This document shows positions 5,912 through 7,303 of a DNA stretch of 7,303 nucleotides, in pieces. Every line of letters starts with the position of its first letter. Position 1 is the first letter of the stretch. The translations under genes were made by a program, and so were the position numbers. The stretch comes from Candidatus Melainabacteria bacterium (GTDB lineage: Bacteria > Actinomycetota > Actinomycetes > Mycobacteriales > Pseudonocardiaceae), in contig CAJCJE010000481.1 in NCBI GenBank assembly GCA_903970565.1, positions 1-7,303 on the forward strand, read 5' to 3'. The notes beneath the pieces are model-generated. The model saw only the letters and a list, made by a program, of their open reading frames with translations. It was not told the DNA's origin and searched no databases.

Positions 5912-7303
5912 ATGACCGAGCACGACGACGCGGAGTTTTCCGGCACGGACATCGCGCTGGTCGGGATGGCCGGCCGGTTCCCCGGTGCTGGCGACGTCCC
6001 CGAACTGTGGGCCAACATCAGCGCGGGCCGATCGGGGGTGACCAGGTTCACCGACGAGCAGCTGCGCGCGGCCGGGGTGTCGGCGGCGCAGCTGGCCGAC
6101 CCGGCGTATGTCAAGGCGGGCGCGGTGATCGATGGTATCGAGGAGTTCGACGCCGGCTTCTTCGGCATCAACCCGAAGGAGGCGCAGGTCCTCGACCCGC
6201 AGCACCGGCTGTTCCTGGAGCACAGCTGGCACGCGCTGGAGGACGCGAACTGCGACCCGGCCCGCTTCGACGGGGCGATCGGCGTGTTCGCCGGCTGCGC
6301 CTGGAGTACGTACCTGAGCAACAACCTCACCCCGGCCGGCACCGCCCGCGACGTGGGCGACATGGCCGTGGCGCTGGGCAACGACAAGGACACCCTGGCG
6401 ACCAGGGCAGCGCACCTGCTCGGACTGACCGGGCCGGCCTTCAGCATCCAGAGCGCGTGCTCGACCTCGCTGGTCGCGGTCTGTGTCGCGGCCAGCAGCC
6501 TGGCGAACTTCGAATGCGACCTGGCGCTGGCCGGCGGGGTCTCGCTCGCCGTCCCGCACCGGGTCGGCTACTCCTACCAGCAGGGCGGCATCACCTCGCC
6601 GGACGGCGAGTGCCGGGCCTTCGACGCGGCCGGACAGGGCGCGCCGCTGGGCAGCGGGGTCGGCGTGGTGGCGCTGCGCCGGCTGGAGGACGCCATCGCC
6701 GACGGCGACCGGGTGTACGCGGTCCTGCGCGGCTGGGCGATCAACAACGACGGTGGCCGCAAGGTCGGCTTCACCGCGCCGGGAGTGGACGGCCAGGCCA
6801 GGGTGATCGCGGAGGCGCTGGCCGCCGCCGGACTCACCCCGGCCGACATCGACTACGTGGAGGGGCACGGCACCGGCACCGCGCTGGGCGACGCCTCGGA
6901 AATCGCCGCGCTGCAACGGGTTTTCCACGGTGAGTCGGTGCGCATCGGGTCGATCAAGACCAACATCGGTCACACCGACCGCGCGGCCGGGGTGACCGGA
7001 CTGATCAAGACCGCGTTGTCCTTGTACCACAACGAGATCCCGCCCACTCTCAACCTCACCGAACCCAACCCGCAGCTCGCCGACGGCGACGCCGAGCTGA
7101 CCGTGGTCACGCAGCGGCAGCCCTGGCCGCGCGGCGAGCGGACGCGGCGGGCCGGGGTGAGCGCGTTCGGCATCGGCGGCACCAACGCGCACGTCGTGCT
7201 CCAGGAGGCGCCGCGCTCGCGCCGGCCGGAACCGTCGTCGCAGCCGGAACTGTTGGTCGTCTCGGCCCGCGGTGCCGCCGCCGCCGACGCGGCCGTCGCG
7301 AAC
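5912..7303 (+). CDS. Modular type I polyketide synthase, 5' end (complete KS, start of next linker)
   Basis: The frame is open for 464 codons to the window edge with no stop, so the gene continues. The N-terminus is only 13 residues (MTEHDDAEFSGTD) before the KS motif IALVGMAGRFPGA; the coiled-coil docking domain seen in the previous gene is absent. The KS spans about residues 14-434: Cys183 (QSACSTSLVAV), His319 (EGHGTGT), His354 (NIGHTD), and FGIGGTNAH near its end. All three catalytic residues are present, so it should condense the chain arriving from the upstream carrier. Motifs such as FTDEQL near the start and GNDKD before the Cys recall, from memory, KS domains of PKS/NRPS hybrid lines rather than the usual actinobacterial macrolide KS. 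The final residues (LLVVSARG) are the start of a KS-AT type linker. The extender unit and reductive domains are not visible. Confidence 0.96.
   Translation, partial: MTEHDDAEFSGTDIALVGMAGRFPGAGDVPELWANISAGRSGVTRFTDEQLRAAGVSAAQLADPAYVKAGAVIDGIEEFDAGFFGINPKEAQVLDPQHRLFLEHSWHALEDANCDPARFDGAIGVFAGCAWSTYLSNNLTPAGTARDVGDMAVALGNDKDTLATRAAHLLGLTGPAFSIQSACSTSLVAVCVAASSLANFECDLALAGGVSLAVPHRVGYSYQQGGITSPDGECRAFDAAGQGAPLGSGVGVVALRRLEDAIADGDRVYAVLRGWAINNDGGRKVGFTAPGVDGQARVIAEALAAAGLTPADIDYVEGHGTGTALGDASEIAALQRVFHGESVRIGSIKTNIGHTDRAAGVTGLIKTALSLYHNEIPPTLNLTEPNPQLADGDAELTVVTQRQPWPRGERTRRAGVSAFGIGGTNAHVVLQEAPRSRRPEPSSQPELLVVSARGAAAADAAVAN

Noticed and set aside
4243..7192. Several further minus-strand open frames of about 350-570 codons
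   Set aside because: Same reason: they mirror genes 2 and 3, and their translations are low-complexity Arg/Gly/Ala sequence.

Overview
The window is a stretch of a modular type I polyketide synthase (PKS) assembly line from a high-GC actinomycete. By eye the GC content is about 70% or more, codons mostly end in G or C, and the docking domains are of the actinobacterial kind. I cannot name the genus or the natural product. All real coding sequence is on the + strand in three consecutive genes that fill almost the whole window. I found no RNA gene, mobile element, CRISPR array, promoter or terminator.

Layout: (1) The 3' end of a PKS gene (to 1076) carries the C-terminal half of a ketoreductase (KR), an acyl carrier protein (ACP) and a C-terminal docking domain. 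(2) After a 28-bp gap comes a complete single-module PKS of 1599 residues (1105-5904): N-terminal coiled-coil docking domain, ketosynthase (KS), acyltransferase (AT), KR, carrier protein and a basic tail. (3) After 7 bp, with a Shine-Dalgarno sequence overlapping the stop codon, a third PKS gene starts at 5912. It runs off the window after a full KS and the start of the next linker.

Inferred working order: the chain on the ACP of protein 1 passes to the KS of protein 2 through a matched class 1a docking pair. Protein 2 adds one unit, probably malonate (HAFH motif), and its KR reduces the beta-keto group to a hydroxyl; it has no DH or ER. The chain then passes to the KS of protein 3. No thioesterase is visible, so the line continues beyond the window.

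The most interesting point is a change of style at the gene 1/gene 2 boundary. Gene 1 looks like a textbook actinobacterial cis-AT PKS. Gene 2 combines a textbook docking domain with a variant KS, an AT with altered motifs, a KR without A- or B-type fingerprints and an NRPS-like carrier domain. The KS of gene 3 belongs to a further type and has no coiled-coil docking domain. The gene 2/gene 3 interface instead pairs an arginine-rich tail with an acidic head. This is best read as a mosaic assembly line; I see no evidence for a wholly new kind of system.
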